Below are positions 44,431 to 53,800 of a stretch of DNA of 64,000 nt, piece after piece (the first letter of the stretch is position 1; each line of letters starts with the position of its first letter). The notes beneath the pieces were generated by a model. It saw nothing but the letters and a program-made list of their open reading frames with translations. It searched no databases and had not been told where the DNA came from. The DNA comes from Nostoc calcicola FACHB-3891 (GTDB lineage Bacteria > Cyanobacteriota > Cyanobacteriia > Cyanobacteriales > Nostocaceae). Where the stretch lies: positions 62,001-126,000 of the forward strand of contig NZ_JACJRQ010000014.1 in the NCBI RefSeq assembly GCF_014697355.1, written 5' to 3'. The position numbers were made by a program, and so were the translations under genes.

Positions 44431-44982
44431 CTATCGCTTATCGTTCTTTTGACTTTTAATTACCCTACCAGTACTAGTAAAAGAAATTCCTTGTTGAAAA
44501 TCAGTACCAATCATTACTGCTTCTACTATAGGTTCAGATATTTCTGTTTGCGCTACCCAGTCAACAATAAAATTTGCTCCTAAACCTCCACTAGTGTCAT
44601 TTCTATTAATAAAAAATTCTGTGGAAGCTAGGGCATCAAGTTGAATTGGGCGCTCTAAATATTGCTTAACTAATTTACCCTCTGAGTTATAGTAGCGCAC
44701 AGAAGTAATCACCATTGGATTATTCAAATCTGTATTCCGAATACTCAGGGTAACTGCTAACTCAAAAACCTCCTGCCGATTGTGATGATAAATATGAGAA
44801 TAAACAGGAACATAGATACTTTGACCGATTGCAATCTGGAAATTTTTATCTAGATTCACTATTTTTTGAGATCCGCTTGTCTGAGTAGTATTAGGTTGTG
44901 ATTTTGGTGAAATCTCCGTTGATTGACAAGACGCAAGAAAAATAATAGCAACTGCTAAGTAAACATGGGGATACAGCTTCAT
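44431..44982 (-). CDS. DUF3124 lipoprotein
   Basis: The protein is about 183 residues from the ATG at 44982 (MKLYPHVYLAVAIIFLASC); a start at 45000 would add six residues. The hydrophobic N-terminus ends in the lipobox LASC, so it should be lipid-anchored after cleavage before Cys. The mature body matches the DUF3124 pattern (GQSIYVPVYSHIYHHNRQEV, then LSIRNTDLNNPMVITSVRYY). The function of this family is unknown. No linked operon partner is evident. Confidence 0.82.
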   Translation of the reverse strand: MKLYPHVYLAVAIIFLASCQSTEISPKSQPNTTQTSGSQKIVNLDKNFQIAIGQSIYVPVYSHIYHHNRQEVFELAVTLSIRNTDLNNPMVITSVRYYNSEGKLVKQYLERPIQLDALASTEFFINRNDTSGGLGANFIVDWVAQTEISEPIVEAVMIGTDFQQGISFTSTGRVIKSQKNDKR

Positions 44983-45237
44983 CAAAACTATTGACACCAA
45001 TTAAGTAGAAGGCAACAAACTTTTCTGCAATAATTTGACCGTACCAATTTGAGATTTGAGATTTGAGATTATTTTGGTACTCCTTTCCTACGGAACGCTA
45101 CACGAACAAAGAAGCAAGCTACATGCCCGGCAAGGTTAGGGCCGAACAAATCCAAAATTCAAAATCCTTGAGCAACCTACCCAGAGTGGTCTGTTTCAAT
45201 CCAAAATCCAAAATTTAAAATCGAAAATCGGTTGACT

Positions 45238-46650
45238 TTAGCGCAAAGCCCTGGAAGTGACGGATCTTTGTAAATTAGCTAGAGCGCGATTGTAATCCAA
45301 GATAGCTGTGACTCGATTTCCTTCTGCTCTTGTGAGATCGTTTTCCGCAGCAATTACCTCTGTTTGAGTCCCGACACCAGCTTGGAATCTCAACCTGGCT
45401 AAATCCAAAGCCTGGGTAGCTTGATTTAAAGCCACACTAGAAGTCTGCACATTATTCAAATTGGATTGTAATTGAGAATAGTACTGTTCTACATTAAAGC
45501 GAATTTGGTCGCGCTGGCTAGCAAATTGAACTTCGGCGATCGCAATATTAGCTTTCGATTGAGCCGCACGCGCTCTTGCTGCTCCCCCATCAAACAAATT
45601 TAAACTTGCTTGCAGTCCCACAGAATAGCTATCACTAGAACTAACGCCATCATCATAGCGATCGCGCACGCTGTAGCTACCTGCTAAACTAATTTGCGGC
45701 CCCAACTGTGAAAGCGCTTGTCGTCGCTGTTGCTCGCTAATATTACGTTGTGCTAATTGTTGTTGCAATTCTGGACGATTTTGAAAAGCTTGGATAATTG
45801 TTTCTTCCAGTGTTGGCTGCCAAAGACCTGCTAATTTTACAGGATCTGAGGCAGTGATATTAACTGATTGGGCTAAACTTAACACAGTTGCAAGTTGCCG
45901 ACGGGCAATTTGCTGCTGGGAAATAGCATTAGTCAGTTCTTGTTGAGCGTTAGCTAAATTTACCTGAGCTTGCAGTACATCAAATCCCGTACCCACTCCA
46001 GCGTTTTCTCTAGCTTCAGTATCCCGCAAACTAGCCTGGGCATTATTCACAGCAGACTGATTAATTCGTACTTGTTCATCTGCCTGTAGCAAATCATAAT
46101 ATTGAGTCGTGACATTCAGTTGAATTTCCAGAGAGCTGCTTTCAACATTTAATTCATCTATCCGTAACTGTTCCTCGGCTGCTCGGATAGTAGCTTCTCG
46201 GTTACCAGAGGTATACAAATCATAATTCAGTTGTGCTGAACCATTAAAAGAAGTGCTAGCTTGAGATGAATTGCTCCTAAAACCATTACCACTGTTAGTC
46301 AGATTTCCGTTGATTCCAAGAGTAGGAAATAAGGCAGCTTGAGATTCGCGGAGTGCAGAACGACTGCGTTCTAATTGTAAGATGGCTATTTGTAAATCTC
46401 GATTATTGCGTTGTGCTAATTCCAAGGCTTGTGTCAAACTAATTGACACAGTTTGCTGAACCTTCACTTCCTCCGGCTTGGTAGGAAATTGTAGAGGATT
46501 GGGATTGGGATTGAGGTAATCAGGAACCTGTAAAGAACTTGAGGAATTTTGTGGTTTTGGGGGAGTTGTTGCACTTGCTAAAGTTGGAAAAAAAATAGCG
46601 ATTGCCAAGACAATCCAGGTAGAATTTACACACCAAAAAATCAAACTCAT
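45238..46650 (-). CDS. TolC-family outer-membrane efflux protein
   Basis: The protein is about 470 residues from the ATG at 46650. The longer frame from 46731 reads through a GACGCGGGG repeat and is not credible. A signal peptide (SLIFWCVNSTWIVLAIAIFF... ASA) precedes two repeated OEP domains. These share SISLTQALELAQRNNRDLQI and TLEETIIQAFQNRPELQQQL, and the helical LDLARLRFQAGVGTQTEVI comes near the end. It forms the outer-membrane duct for the MacA/MacB-type genes directly upstream in transcription order. Confidence 0.92.
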   Translation of the reverse strand: MSLIFWCVNSTWIVLAIAIFFPTLASATTPPKPQNSSSSLQVPDYLNPNPNPLQFPTKPEEVKVQQTVSISLTQALELAQRNNRDLQIAILQLERSRSALRESQAALFPTLGINGNLTNSGNGFRSNSSQASTSFNGSAQLNYDLYTSGNREATIRAAEEQLRIDELNVESSSLEIQLNVTTQYYDLLQADEQVRINQSAVNNAQASLRDTEARENAGVGTGFDVLQAQVNLANAQQELTNAISQQQIARRQLATVLSLAQSVNITASDPVKLAGLWQPTLEETIIQAFQNRPELQQQLAQRNISEQQRRQALSQLGPQISLAGSYSVRDRYDDGVSSSDSYSVGLQASLNLFDGGAARARAAQSKANIAIAEVQFASQRDQIRFNVEQYYSQLQSNLNNVQTSSVALNQATQALDLARLRFQAGVGTQTEVIAAENDLTRAEGNRVTAILDYNRALANLQRSVTSRALR

Positions 46651-46717
46651 ATTTGTAATGGGAATGGGGAGTAGAGGACGCGGGGACGCGGGGACGCAAA
46701 GACGCGGAGAATAATAA

Positions 46718-46771
46718 ATGACAAATGACAAATGACAAATGACAAATGACCAATGACAAATGACAAATGAC
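46718..46771. repeat. ATGACAA heptamer array
   Basis: Seven to eight near-perfect tandem ATGACAA units abut the stop codon of the ATPase gene. The same heptamer occurs at 51540-51590 and, inverted, at 56960-57040. Confidence 0.75.
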
Positions 46772-47443
46772 TCAACCTACAATTAAACCATCTTGAACTC
46801 GGATAATTCTTTTAGTTTGAGCAGCAATATCTGGTTCATGAGTGACAATTACAATTGTGATGCCTTGCTGATTAAGTTCTGTTAATAAATTCATCACTTC
46901 ATGAGAAGTCTCGGTATCTAAAGCACCTGTTGGCTCATCTGCCAAAACTAATGCAGGTCGATTGACTAAAGCACGAGCAATAGCTACCCGTTGTTGTTGT
47001 CCACCAGAGAGTTGACTAGGACGGTTAGAAATGCGTTCTCCTAGCCCTACCTTTTCCAAAGCTTCTAATGCCCTTTCGCGGCGTTTTGGTTTGGATAAGT
47101 TAGCATAAACCATTGGCAACATCACATTTTCCAGTGCTGTCGCCCGCGCCAATAAATTAAATTGTTGGAAAACAAAACCTATCCTTTGATTGCGGATATA
47201 AGCTAATTCATCATCATCAAAAGTCGTTAGGTTTCTGCCTTCAAAAATATAGTGTCCAGTTGTGGGTCTATCCAGACATCCTAAAATATTCATGAGCGTA
47301 GATTTACCCGAACCTGATGCACCCATAATAGCGACGTATTCCCCTTCATCAATGGAGAGTTGAATTCCTTTAAGAATCGGAACACTAACTTCTCCTAAGT
47401 AGTAGGTTTTGGTAATAGATTCCATCCAAATCATTGTTGTCAT
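46772..47443 (-). CDS. ABC transporter ATP-binding protein (MacB/LolD type)
   Basis: The 223-residue ATPase has Walker [11 protein letters not shown]-loop FVFQQFNLL, signature [15 protein letters not shown], Walker [13 protein letters not shown] and the switch His in VIVTHEP. It powers the permease encoded just upstream (47623-48903). Together with the adaptor at 48926 and the TolC protein at 45238 it forms an MacAB-TolC or DevBCA-like exporter. In heterocyst-forming cyanobacteria relatives export glycolipids or peptides. Confidence 0.94.
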   Translation of the reverse strand: MTTMIWMESITKTYYLGEVSVPILKGIQLSIDEGEYVAIMGASGSGKSTLMNILGCLDRPTTGHYIFEGRNLTTFDDDELAYIRNQRIGFVFQQFNLLARATALENVMLPMVYANLSKPKRRERALEALEKVGLGERISNRPSQLSGGQQQRVAIARALVNRPALVLADEPTGALDTETSHEVMNLLTELNQQGITIVIVTHEPDIAAQTKRIIRVQDGLIVG

Positions 47444-47482
47444 TGGTCATTAGTCATTAATTATTGGTCATTAATAATTTGT

Positions 47483-47564
47483 AGGACTTACGCAAAAGCT
47501 CTCTGAAACTCTTATTTCTTTGTGTCCTTTGCGGTTCGTTTTTTCATGATTTTGCATAAGTCCT
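47483..47564. mobile_element. 82-bp palindromic element inside the exporter operon
   Basis: The ends AGGACTTACGCAAAAGC and TTTTGCATAAGTCCT are inverted repeats. The interior is CTTTGTGTCCTTTGCGGTTCG. It sits in the 180-bp gap between the permease and ATPase genes, where it could form a hairpin in the polycistronic mRNA. Confidence 0.6.
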
Positions 47565-47622
47565 GATTTATGAAAATGCACATTTAGCTACTAATTAAAA
47601 CTCTGAAATTTTTAACTTTTAA

Positions 47623-48903
47623 TTAATCACTACGTAAAGCGGTAATTGGATCTAATTTCGATGCGTTGCGTGCGGGAATCACTCCAGCAAGTAAGCCAAC
47701 TGTTATTGAAAGTCCAAATCCAGCAATTATTGATAAAAAAGAAATTACAAATGGAAACTTAAAAATATTTGCTGCTCCGTAAGCGATCGCAATACCACTC
47801 ACCATACCAATACCCCCGCCAAGAATAGAAATGACGATCGCTTCCGCTAAAAATTGATTGAGGATTGCTGAGTTGGTGGCACCTACGGCTTTGCGAATGC
47901 CGATTTCTCGCGTGCGTTCGACTACGGAAACTAACATGATGTTGGCAATACCAATGCCGCCAACTACTAAGGAGATGCCGGCGATCGCCACTACCATGAC
48001 TGTAAATAAACCCACAACGTTAGTGAAGGTACTAACAATGTCAGCTTGGTTGGTGAGTCGGAAATCATCTGCTTGGGGCGGATAAATATTATGCCGCAAG
48101 CGTAATAAATTGGTGACTTGAAACTGAGCCGCTTCTAAATCTTCTTGATTCGGAGATTTAACTAAAATCCCGGTTACAGAAACGCCTACCAAAGCATTAT
48201 TACCAACTAGTCTTGCCGACATACTAGTTAGAGGAATGAAAATTTGGTCATCTCGATCCATCGGTCCTTGAGAACCTTTAGGTTCCATTACGCCGATGAC
48301 TTCGTAAGCTTCTCCCTGAATCCGAATTCTCTCGCCTATAACATTGCCACCCTGTCCAAAAAGTGTGCGTTGGACTGTAGGACCAAGAATGGCAACTTGA
48401 ACGGCGCTATTTAGTTCTTCTTCAGTAAAATATCTCCCCTGCTGGGGGTGGGTATTTCTGACTTCTGGATAGTTTAAATCTGTACCATAAATTGTTGTTG
48501 AAGTGTTCTGTCCTGCATAGACAACTTGGGCGCTTCGTTGCAGGTAGGCAGAAACAAGTTGAACTGATGGGGCTTGTGTGGCGATCGCTTTGGCGTCTTC
48601 CCACGTCAACGTGCTGCTAGAACCTACTCCTTGACGGACATTCCCGCTTCTGGCTGCACCAGCTAAGATTTGCAGCACATCTGTACCCAATGCTTGGATC
48701 TGTTGTTCAACTCCCTTTTGCACCCCTTGACCAACTGAGGTAATCGCAATTACTGAGGAAATGCCAATAACTACGCCCAACATAGTTAATCCTGTGCGTA
48801 ATTTATTACTCCACAGCGTTTCTACCGCCATTGACAATATTTCCAACAGCGGCACTGTGCGGCTATTCTTAGCTTTGTAAAAACCCTTAAATATCTTAAA
48901 CAT
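47623..48903 (-). CDS. MacB-type ABC transporter permease
   Basis: The protein is 426 residues from the ATG at 48903. An in-frame extension to 49005 only overlaps the glycine-rich end of the preceding gene. The first membrane helix (KLRTGLTMLGVVIGISSVIA) is followed by a MacB periplasmic core domain (about 65-275). Three C-terminal helices of the FtsX type come last, with the conserved ERTREIGIRKAVGATNSAIL loop. This is the membrane subunit for the ATPase at 46772. Confidence 0.93.
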   Translation of the reverse strand: MFKIFKGFYKAKNSRTVPLLEILSMAVETLWSNKLRTGLTMLGVVIGISSVIAITSVGQGVQKGVEQQIQALGTDVLQILAGAARSGNVRQGVGSSSTLTWEDAKAIATQAPSVQLVSAYLQRSAQVVYAGQNTSTTIYGTDLNYPEVRNTHPQQGRYFTEEELNSAVQVAILGPTVQRTLFGQGGNVIGERIRIQGEAYEVIGVMEPKGSQGPMDRDDQIFIPLTSMSARLVGNNALVGVSVTGILVKSPNQEDLEAAQFQVTNLLRLRHNIYPPQADDFRLTNQADIVSTFTNVVGLFTVMVVAIAGISLVVGGIGIANIMLVSVVERTREIGIRKAVGATNSAILNQFLAEAIVISILGGGIGMVSGIAIAYGAANIFKFPFVISFLSIIAGFGLSITVGLLAGVIPARNASKLDPITALRSD

Positions 48904-48925
48904 AACGTTGTATTTAAAACTAACT

Positions 48926-50518
48926 TTAAGGGGAACCACCACCTTGAGAACGACCTCCTCCGCCTGCTCCTCCTCCACCTGCTCCTCTTCCGCCGCCACC
49001 GCCACCTCCGAGGCCTGGAAAAACTCCTCCTCGTGGTGTTGATTGGGGACGCGATCCTGGTGGGAAACTGAGCAACACCCTTTCGTTTCCTGTCAACCCA
49101 GACTTAACTTCAGTAAAGTTATTTGCGGTGACCCCCGTCTCAATGGGAGTGAACACAGGTCTGTTATTGTTTCCTGGTACAAACACACCTGTGGCATTCT
49201 CTTGACGCACCACCGAGGCTGTTGGCACCACCAGGGCATTTTTCACTTCACCAACTTGAAAATCTGCTTCCACATTCATCCCAGAGCGTAGTACCCTTTC
49301 AGGGTCTGCAAGTGACACTCTGACTTCAAAACTGGTAACGTTTTGCTCTACTACAGATTGGGCAGCAATTTGCCTGACTTTTCCTTCAAAGGTTTTTCCT
49401 GGGTAGGCATCTGCCTGAATGGTAACTTTTTGACCAAGGCTAATTTTGGAAATATTGGTTTCGGCTAAATTGGCGACAACTTCATTTGTGGAAGCCAGAG
49501 CCAAGATTGAAGAAGAAGTAGCAGAAGATATCTCACTACTGGCAGTTGTGGGAGTTACGAAAGCGCCGGGATCGGCATACTTTTTCGTCACCACGCCATC
49601 AAAAGGGGCACGAATAATTGTGTCATTGATTTCGGCTTGGATGTTTTGCAGTGAACCCTGAGCAGATGTCACCTGGGCGCGGGCTACGTCTATATCTTCT
49701 TGGCGGGTTCCGGCTTTGAGGAGTGCCAAAGCTTGTTGTCTTTGCTTGACCACAGCTCGTGCTTGTTCGATGTCTTCTGGGCGCGATCCAGCTTTTTGCA
49801 GAGCCAGTGCTTGCTGTGCTTCGTTGACAGCACCTTGGGCGCTATCGCGATCAGCACGGGTTTGATTTAGAGCCTGAAGAGAAATACCCCGTGCATTGTA
49901 AAGTTGTTGATTGCGGCGAAAATCATCTTCGGCTTTGCTCAAGTTTGCTTGAGCGCTTTGTAAACGTGCCTGTGCTTGGGCAATATCTTGAGAGCGATTA
50001 CCTGCTTGTACCTTTTCAAGATTCGCTTGGGCTTCGTCAAGTTGTGCCTGTGCTTGGGCAATATCTTGAGGGCGATTACCTGCCTGTGCTTTTTGCAAAT
50101 TAGCTTGGGCTTGTGCCAATTGTCCCCGAGCAGAAGTGAGTTGCCCCCGCAGGTTGGAATCATCCATGTAAGCTAAAATCTGCCCTTGTTTGACGATATC
50201 TCCTTCTTTCGCCAGTAATGTTTTGAGTATGCCTGAATTTTTTGGGCTGAGGTTAATTGATCGTTCAGGCTTCACTTCTCCGTTGGCTGAAACTTTGATT
50301 ACTAAATTTTGTCTTTGTACAGGCCTTGTTAGCACGCGGCGTCTGGCTTCTTGACGTGGAACAACAGCTACTTGGTAATAAACTGCATAGCCAATTCCAC
50401 CCAACAAGGCAAGGACGAGTAGCCAAGAGAGCCAATTTTTCTTGCCCTGTTTTTTCTTTGCCTCTGGAACCAAAACTAGTGAATCTACAGAGTCTTTTGT
50501 ATTAATTTTCATATTCAT
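48926..50518 (-). CDS. HlyD/MacA-type periplasmic adaptor protein with Gly-rich tail
   Basis: The protein is about 530 residues from the ATG at 50518 or 50512. It has one N-terminal membrane helix (WLLVLALLGGIGYAVYYQVA). A biotinyl-lipoyl half motif (GILKTLLAKEGDIVKQGQIL), a long coiled-coil hairpin with repeated RPQDIAQAQAQL/RPEDIEQARAVV units, the second lipoyl half (IIRAPFDGVVTKKYADPGAF) and a beta-barrel follow. The C-terminus is unusually Gly-rich (GLGGGGGGGRGAGGGGAGGG). It bridges the MacB permease to TolC. The next gene starts 23 bp after its stop codon. Confidence 0.92.
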   Translation of the reverse strand: MNMKINTKDSVDSLVLVPEAKKKQGKKNWLSWLLVLALLGGIGYAVYYQVAVVPRQEARRRVLTRPVQRQNLVIKVSANGEVKPERSINLSPKNSGILKTLLAKEGDIVKQGQILAYMDDSNLRGQLTSARGQLAQAQANLQKAQAGNRPQDIAQAQAQLDEAQANLEKVQAGNRSQDIAQAQARLQSAQANLSKAEDDFRRNQQLYNARGISLQALNQTRADRDSAQGAVNEAQQALALQKAGSRPEDIEQARAVVKQRQQALALLKAGTRQEDIDVARAQVTSAQGSLQNIQAEINDTIIRAPFDGVVTKKYADPGAFVTPTTASSEISSATSSSILALASTNEVVANLAETNISKISLGQKVTIQADAYPGKTFEGKVRQIAAQSVVEQNVTSFEVRVSLADPERVLRSGMNVEADFQVGEVKNALVVPTASVVRQENATGVFVPGNNNRPVFTPIETGVTANNFTEVKSGLTGNERVLLSFPPGSRPQSTPRGGVFPGLGGGGGGGRGAGGGGAGGGGRSQGGGSP

Positions 50519-50614
50519 TTTGAGTATAGAAAGAATGGCTACCGAGCTGTTCTTCACGGCTAAAACTATAGCCTGGTAGCTCCATACTGACAATGATTTT
50601 GAGTTTTTAGTGTT

Positions 50615-51223
50615 TTAAAGGTTGATTTGCACTACCAATCCATCAGGAAGTCTGAAATAACCATCACGCACTCGAACTAACCTTCTAGCAGGAACAATTT
50701 CTTGACTGGGAAGAAGAATATCCCCATTGGGAAGTCTAAAGTAACCTTGATTACGTAGTCTGACTATGCTCCTAGCAGGAATAATTTGTCCATTGGGGTA
50801 TCTGATGTCACCATTACGAAGTCTGATTATTCTGGTATAAGGTTGGTTGTCACGGTTCCAATTGTCCCAGTTTTGGCGATTTCTAACTTCTCTAGGATTA
50901 GGTCTGCCGTCCCGGTTCCAATCGTCCCAGTTTTGGCGATTTCTAACTTCTCTAGAATTAGGTCTGCCATCACGGTTCCAATCGTCCGAGTTTCGGCGAT
51001 TTCTGATTTCTCTAGAATTAGGTCTACCGTCACGGTTCCAATCGTCCGAGTTTCGGCGATTTCTGATTTCTCTAGAATTAGGTCTGCCATCACGGTTCCA
51101 ATCTCGATCGCCCTCAGCAACAACGTAGACTTGGGTTTGAGCATTTGCAGGCGCACTCAAGAGAGTAGGAACAACCATCGTAGCAGCAGTTAAGACTATA
51201 GACGCACAGTTTTGTTTGAACAT
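50615..51223 (-). CDS. secreted protein with four 20-residue tandem repeats
   Basis: The 202-residue protein has a signal peptide ending APANAQ. Then come four nearly identical repeats of NRDGRPNSREIRNRRNSDDW (60 bp each, 50866-51105). After these, two or three copies of a different motif appear (LRNGDIRYPNGQIIPARSIV, LRNQGYFRLPNGDILLPSQE). The repeats are very basic and hydrophilic. It lies immediately ahead of the exporter genes on the same strand (about 97 bp to the adaptor start), so it may be transcribed with them. The family is not recognised. The near-identity of the repeats at DNA level suggests recent expansion. Confidence 0.78.
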   Translation of the reverse strand: MFKQNCASIVLTAATMVVPTLLSAPANAQTQVYVVAEGDRDWNRDGRPNSREIRNRRNSDDWNRDGRPNSREIRNRRNSDDWNRDGRPNSREVRNRQNWDDWNRDGRPNPREVRNRQNWDNWNRDNQPYTRIIRLRNGDIRYPNGQIIPARSIVRLRNQGYFRLPNGDILLPSQEIVPARRLVRVRDGYFRLPDGLVVQINL

Positions 51224-51451
51224 AAAATTGACCCCTTTGCGCTTCAGTTGTGATTCAAAAATTTTAGAAATCAGAAATCAGAATTCAGAAATCAGAATTC
51301 AGAATTCAGAAGTAAAACAGGGTTGATGTCTGGATACCAAATCCAAACTATTTACCTCACCAAGCTGAAATCCACTGTAAAATTTTTTTTAATATTTACC
51401 TCATCGTATAAATTCATACATAATAATTATCGATCAAAACGTCTAAACCGA

Positions 51452-51502
51452 TGTATGACCAAAGTCATAAGTAATTCCAGACTGGTGTATGACCAAAGTC
51501 AT
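51452..51502. promoter_or_regulatory. paired ATGACCAAAGTCAT sites, candidate operator
   Basis: TGTATGACCAAAGTCAT occurs at 51452-51468 and 51486-51502, 34 bp apart (close to three helical turns). Each contains the dyad ATGAC-CAAA-GTCAT. They stand between divergent genes: 230 bp upstream of the tandem-repeat protein/exporter genes and 80 bp upstream of the TPR gene. ATGAC/GTCAT dyads are typical of NarL/DesR-type response-regulator sites, so regulated expression of one or both units is plausible. Confidence 0.5.
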
Positions 51503-51578
51503 CAGTTTTTCGAGTAGCGACTGGGGAGATGGGGGAATAACCAATAACCAATGACAAACGATCGATGACCAATGACAA

Positions 51579-52556
51579 ATGACAAATGACCCAAGATTTT
51601 ACTGCCGCCAACAGCGGAGATCGTTTAAGCTAGCTGAAAGATTCTTTGATAAGTGGCCCAGAGGCGGTATTGTGCCTAAACATTTTTATTTGATTTTTCT
51701 TCTGGTTGTCTGTAGTTTATGGAGTGTACCAAAAGCCGCTAACGCGCAGGCATTAATACCCCATACACTGCAACTAGATGCAGCAAAGTTAGAAAAGCAG
51801 GGGTTGACTTTGGCGCAGGAGGCGGCTCAACTAGCTCAATTTCAACAGGTTGAGTTAGCTTTGCCACGAGCGCGACTGGCTGCTCAACTAGCTCCTAACA
51901 ATGATAAAGTATGGTTGCTCTTAGGTGGATTGCAGTTACAAACCAAAGAGTTTGACGGAGCGATCGCCGCTTTAAAAAAAGCCCAATCTCTCAACCCCAA
52001 AAATGGTGATATTCTATTTGCTCTAGGGTCGGCTAATTTTCAACAGAAAAAGTACCAGGAAGCTGTTGTCAATTACCAAGAGGGTTTGAAGTTAAAACCC
52101 AATGACCCAGAAGGACTGTTTGATTTGGGCAATGCTTACTTTCTACTAGGTCGATTGCCAGATGCGATCGCCCAGTACAGCCAAGCTGTGACTCAAGATA
52201 AAAAATTCTGGCCGGCGATCAACAATATCGGCTTAATCAACTACGAACAAGGTGATATCCCAGGAGCAATTAAGCAATGGCAATCGGCTGTCAGCCTTGA
52301 TAAACAAGCCGCAGAACCTTTATTGGCTTTGGGAGTGGCACTATATACTAAAGGCGAGCGGCAACAAGGACTGACTATGGGAGAAGCCGCACTCCGCATC
52401 GATCCGCGCTATGGTAGCTTGGATTTTCTCAAAGAAAATCTCTGGGGCGATCGCCTACTATCTGATACGAAAAAATTCCTAGAATTACCTCGTATTCAAG
52501 CAGCTCTACAAGGCGGAAATTCATCATCAGTTTCTGAACAACGGCCTACGCAATAG
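51579..52556 (+). CDS. TPR-repeat protein, exported or membrane-anchored
   Basis: The 325-residue protein has a hydrophobic segment at about residues 35-55 (FYLIFLLVVCSLWSVPKAANA), which looks like a signal peptide after a basic stretch. The true start may therefore be further in than the ATG at 51579, which lies in an ATGACAA repeat. Five to six TPR units follow (KVWLLLGGLQLQTKEFDGAI, DILFALGSANFQQKKYQEAV, EGLFDLGNAYFLLGRLPDAI and others). TPRs bind partner proteins. No catalytic motif is seen. Confidence 0.85.
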   Translation: MTNDPRFYCRQQRRSFKLAERFFDKWPRGGIVPKHFYLIFLLVVCSLWSVPKAANAQALIPHTLQLDAAKLEKQGLTLAQEAAQLAQFQQVELALPRARLAAQLAPNNDKVWLLLGGLQLQTKEFDGAIAALKKAQSLNPKNGDILFALGSANFQQKKYQEAVVNYQEGLKLKPNDPEGLFDLGNAYFLLGRLPDAIAQYSQAVTQDKKFWPAINNIGLINYEQGDIPGAIKQWQSAVSLDKQAAEPLLALGVALYTKGERQQGLTMGEAALRIDPRYGSLDFLKENLWGDRLLSDTKKFLELPRIQAALQGGNSSSVSEQRPTQ

Positions 52557-52745
52557 GAGTGGGGAGTGGGGAGATGGGGAGATGGGGAGATGAGGGAGAT
52601 GAGGAAGATGAGGGAGATGAGGAAGATGAGGGAGACAATAACTCCTAACTCCTAACTCCTAACTCCTAACTCCTAACTCCTAACTCCTAACTCCTAACTC
52701 CTAACTCCTAACTCCTAACTCCCCAATCCCCAATCCCCAATCCCC
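52557..52745. repeat. heptamer arrays (GGGAGATGA type and twelve perfect TAACTCC units)
   Basis: GGAGATGGGG/GGAGATGAGG units (52561-52634) are followed by exactly twelve head-to-tail TAACTCC heptamers (52639-52722), then CCCCAATCCCCAAT. The perfect array implies recent slippage. It fills most of the spacer between the TPR gene and the convergent response-regulator gene. Confidence 0.85.
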
Positions 52746-52866
52746 CATTCCTCTTACCACTTGCCGAACGGTACCTCTTTATAGTACATATATACTTAAC
52801 TAAAGATCGGAACTAGTCGGTCAAAAACATTGTTGGGCGAGTATTCCGGAAATCAGTCGTGATTTT

Positions 52867-53271
52867 TCAGTGGTTGTCTGCGGGTAGAAGTGTGATGATT
52901 TGATCGACAAATTGTTGATGGTCAACAACTGGTTTAGAAATGTAGCCATCAGCACCGCTTTGCTTGAGAAAGTTCTCGCGATCGCCTTCCATAGCATGTG
53001 CTGTCACCAGGATGACGGGTAAGTTTGCTGTTTTTGGGTCTGCTTTTAACATTTGTGTAATTTTGATGCCATCAACTGACTTGCCTTGATAAACACTTCT
53101 GGAGAGAGAAACGTCCATCAAAATCAAGTCTGCTTCTCCCGATTGGGCAATTTTTATTACTTCTTCTACATTTTCAGTATGTTTCACCCCTAAGCCGCCG
53201 CGCTTGGACAAAATCTTGGAAAAAACACGAGCATTAATTAGATCGTCTTCGACAATTAAAACGGTTTTCAT
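52867..53271 (-). CDS. single-domain response regulator (CheY/DivK-like receiver)
   Basis: The protein is 134 residues from the ATG at 53271 (MKTVLIVEDDLINARVFSKI). An upstream in-frame extension to 53415 is not homologous to receivers. Phospho-acceptor Asp is in LILMDVSLSR, the acidic pair in VEDD, the switch Thr in ILVTAHA and the Lys in ISKPV. There is no DNA-binding domain, so it signals by protein contact. No histidine kinase gene is nearby. Confidence 0.9.
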   Translation of the reverse strand: MKTVLIVEDDLINARVFSKILSKRGGLGVKHTENVEEVIKIAQSGEADLILMDVSLSRSVYQGKSVDGIKITQMLKADPKTANLPVILVTAHAMEGDRENFLKQSGADGYISKPVVDHQQFVDQIITLLPADNH

Positions 53272-53800
53272 GAGAATTTTACTTATAGAGGTGGAGGGAT
53301 TCAAAAATTGGTCTTGGACGGTTTTAAGCGCTAACTGTAATCTTTGGGATCTTGCTATGCCCAGCGGTGACCATAGTAGAACTTCTGAACTCAGCAAGCT
53401 ACAAACTTTCGGCAAAATTCAAAATTCCTGTTGGAAAGTTGAGCCACTGTGTTGTGTGAGTATCCTGGCTTGTTTGCCTTTGGGGTTCCCATAGCCCTTG
53501 CAAGTGGCGTCTGTTTGCTGGTACAGCCATCACCGCAAGCGGCTGAGATTTTGGCCAAAATTTCAAATTAAGAAATGCAATCATGGTAAATATCCTGACT
53601 ACTAAATGTATGTAGATTATAGTCGTCTGCCTTCTTTTTAATAGTCAATCAAGAGCCTCGTCATCAAGGATGATACTACTGCTTTTTCTTCTGTGACTAT
53701 CAAAATTTTGTCAGGAATCCCATTTCATCCGTTATGCTGTGGTTGCTGGAGTATTGAGTTTCGTCGGTTTTTGTGTAGTTAAATTTCAGGGAAAAAACTC
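53272..53800. other. intergenic region between divergent regulator and topoisomerase genes
   Basis: I see no convincing gene or repeat in this 529-bp stretch. It is less AT-rich than most spacers here and should contain both promoters. Confidence 0.4.

Noticed and set aside
50866-51105. Possible CRISPR array (regular 60-bp periodicity)
   Set aside because: The units are contiguous coding repeats without unique spacers.
50786-51193. Open frames antisense to the NRDGRPNSRE repeat gene
   Set aside because: Long shadow frames arise automatically opposite a 60-bp tandem repeat. The minus-strand frame has the signal peptide.
53204-53494. Plus-strand frame antisense to the response-regulator start
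   Set aside because: No ribosome site, no recognisable domain, and it overlaps a clear receiver gene.
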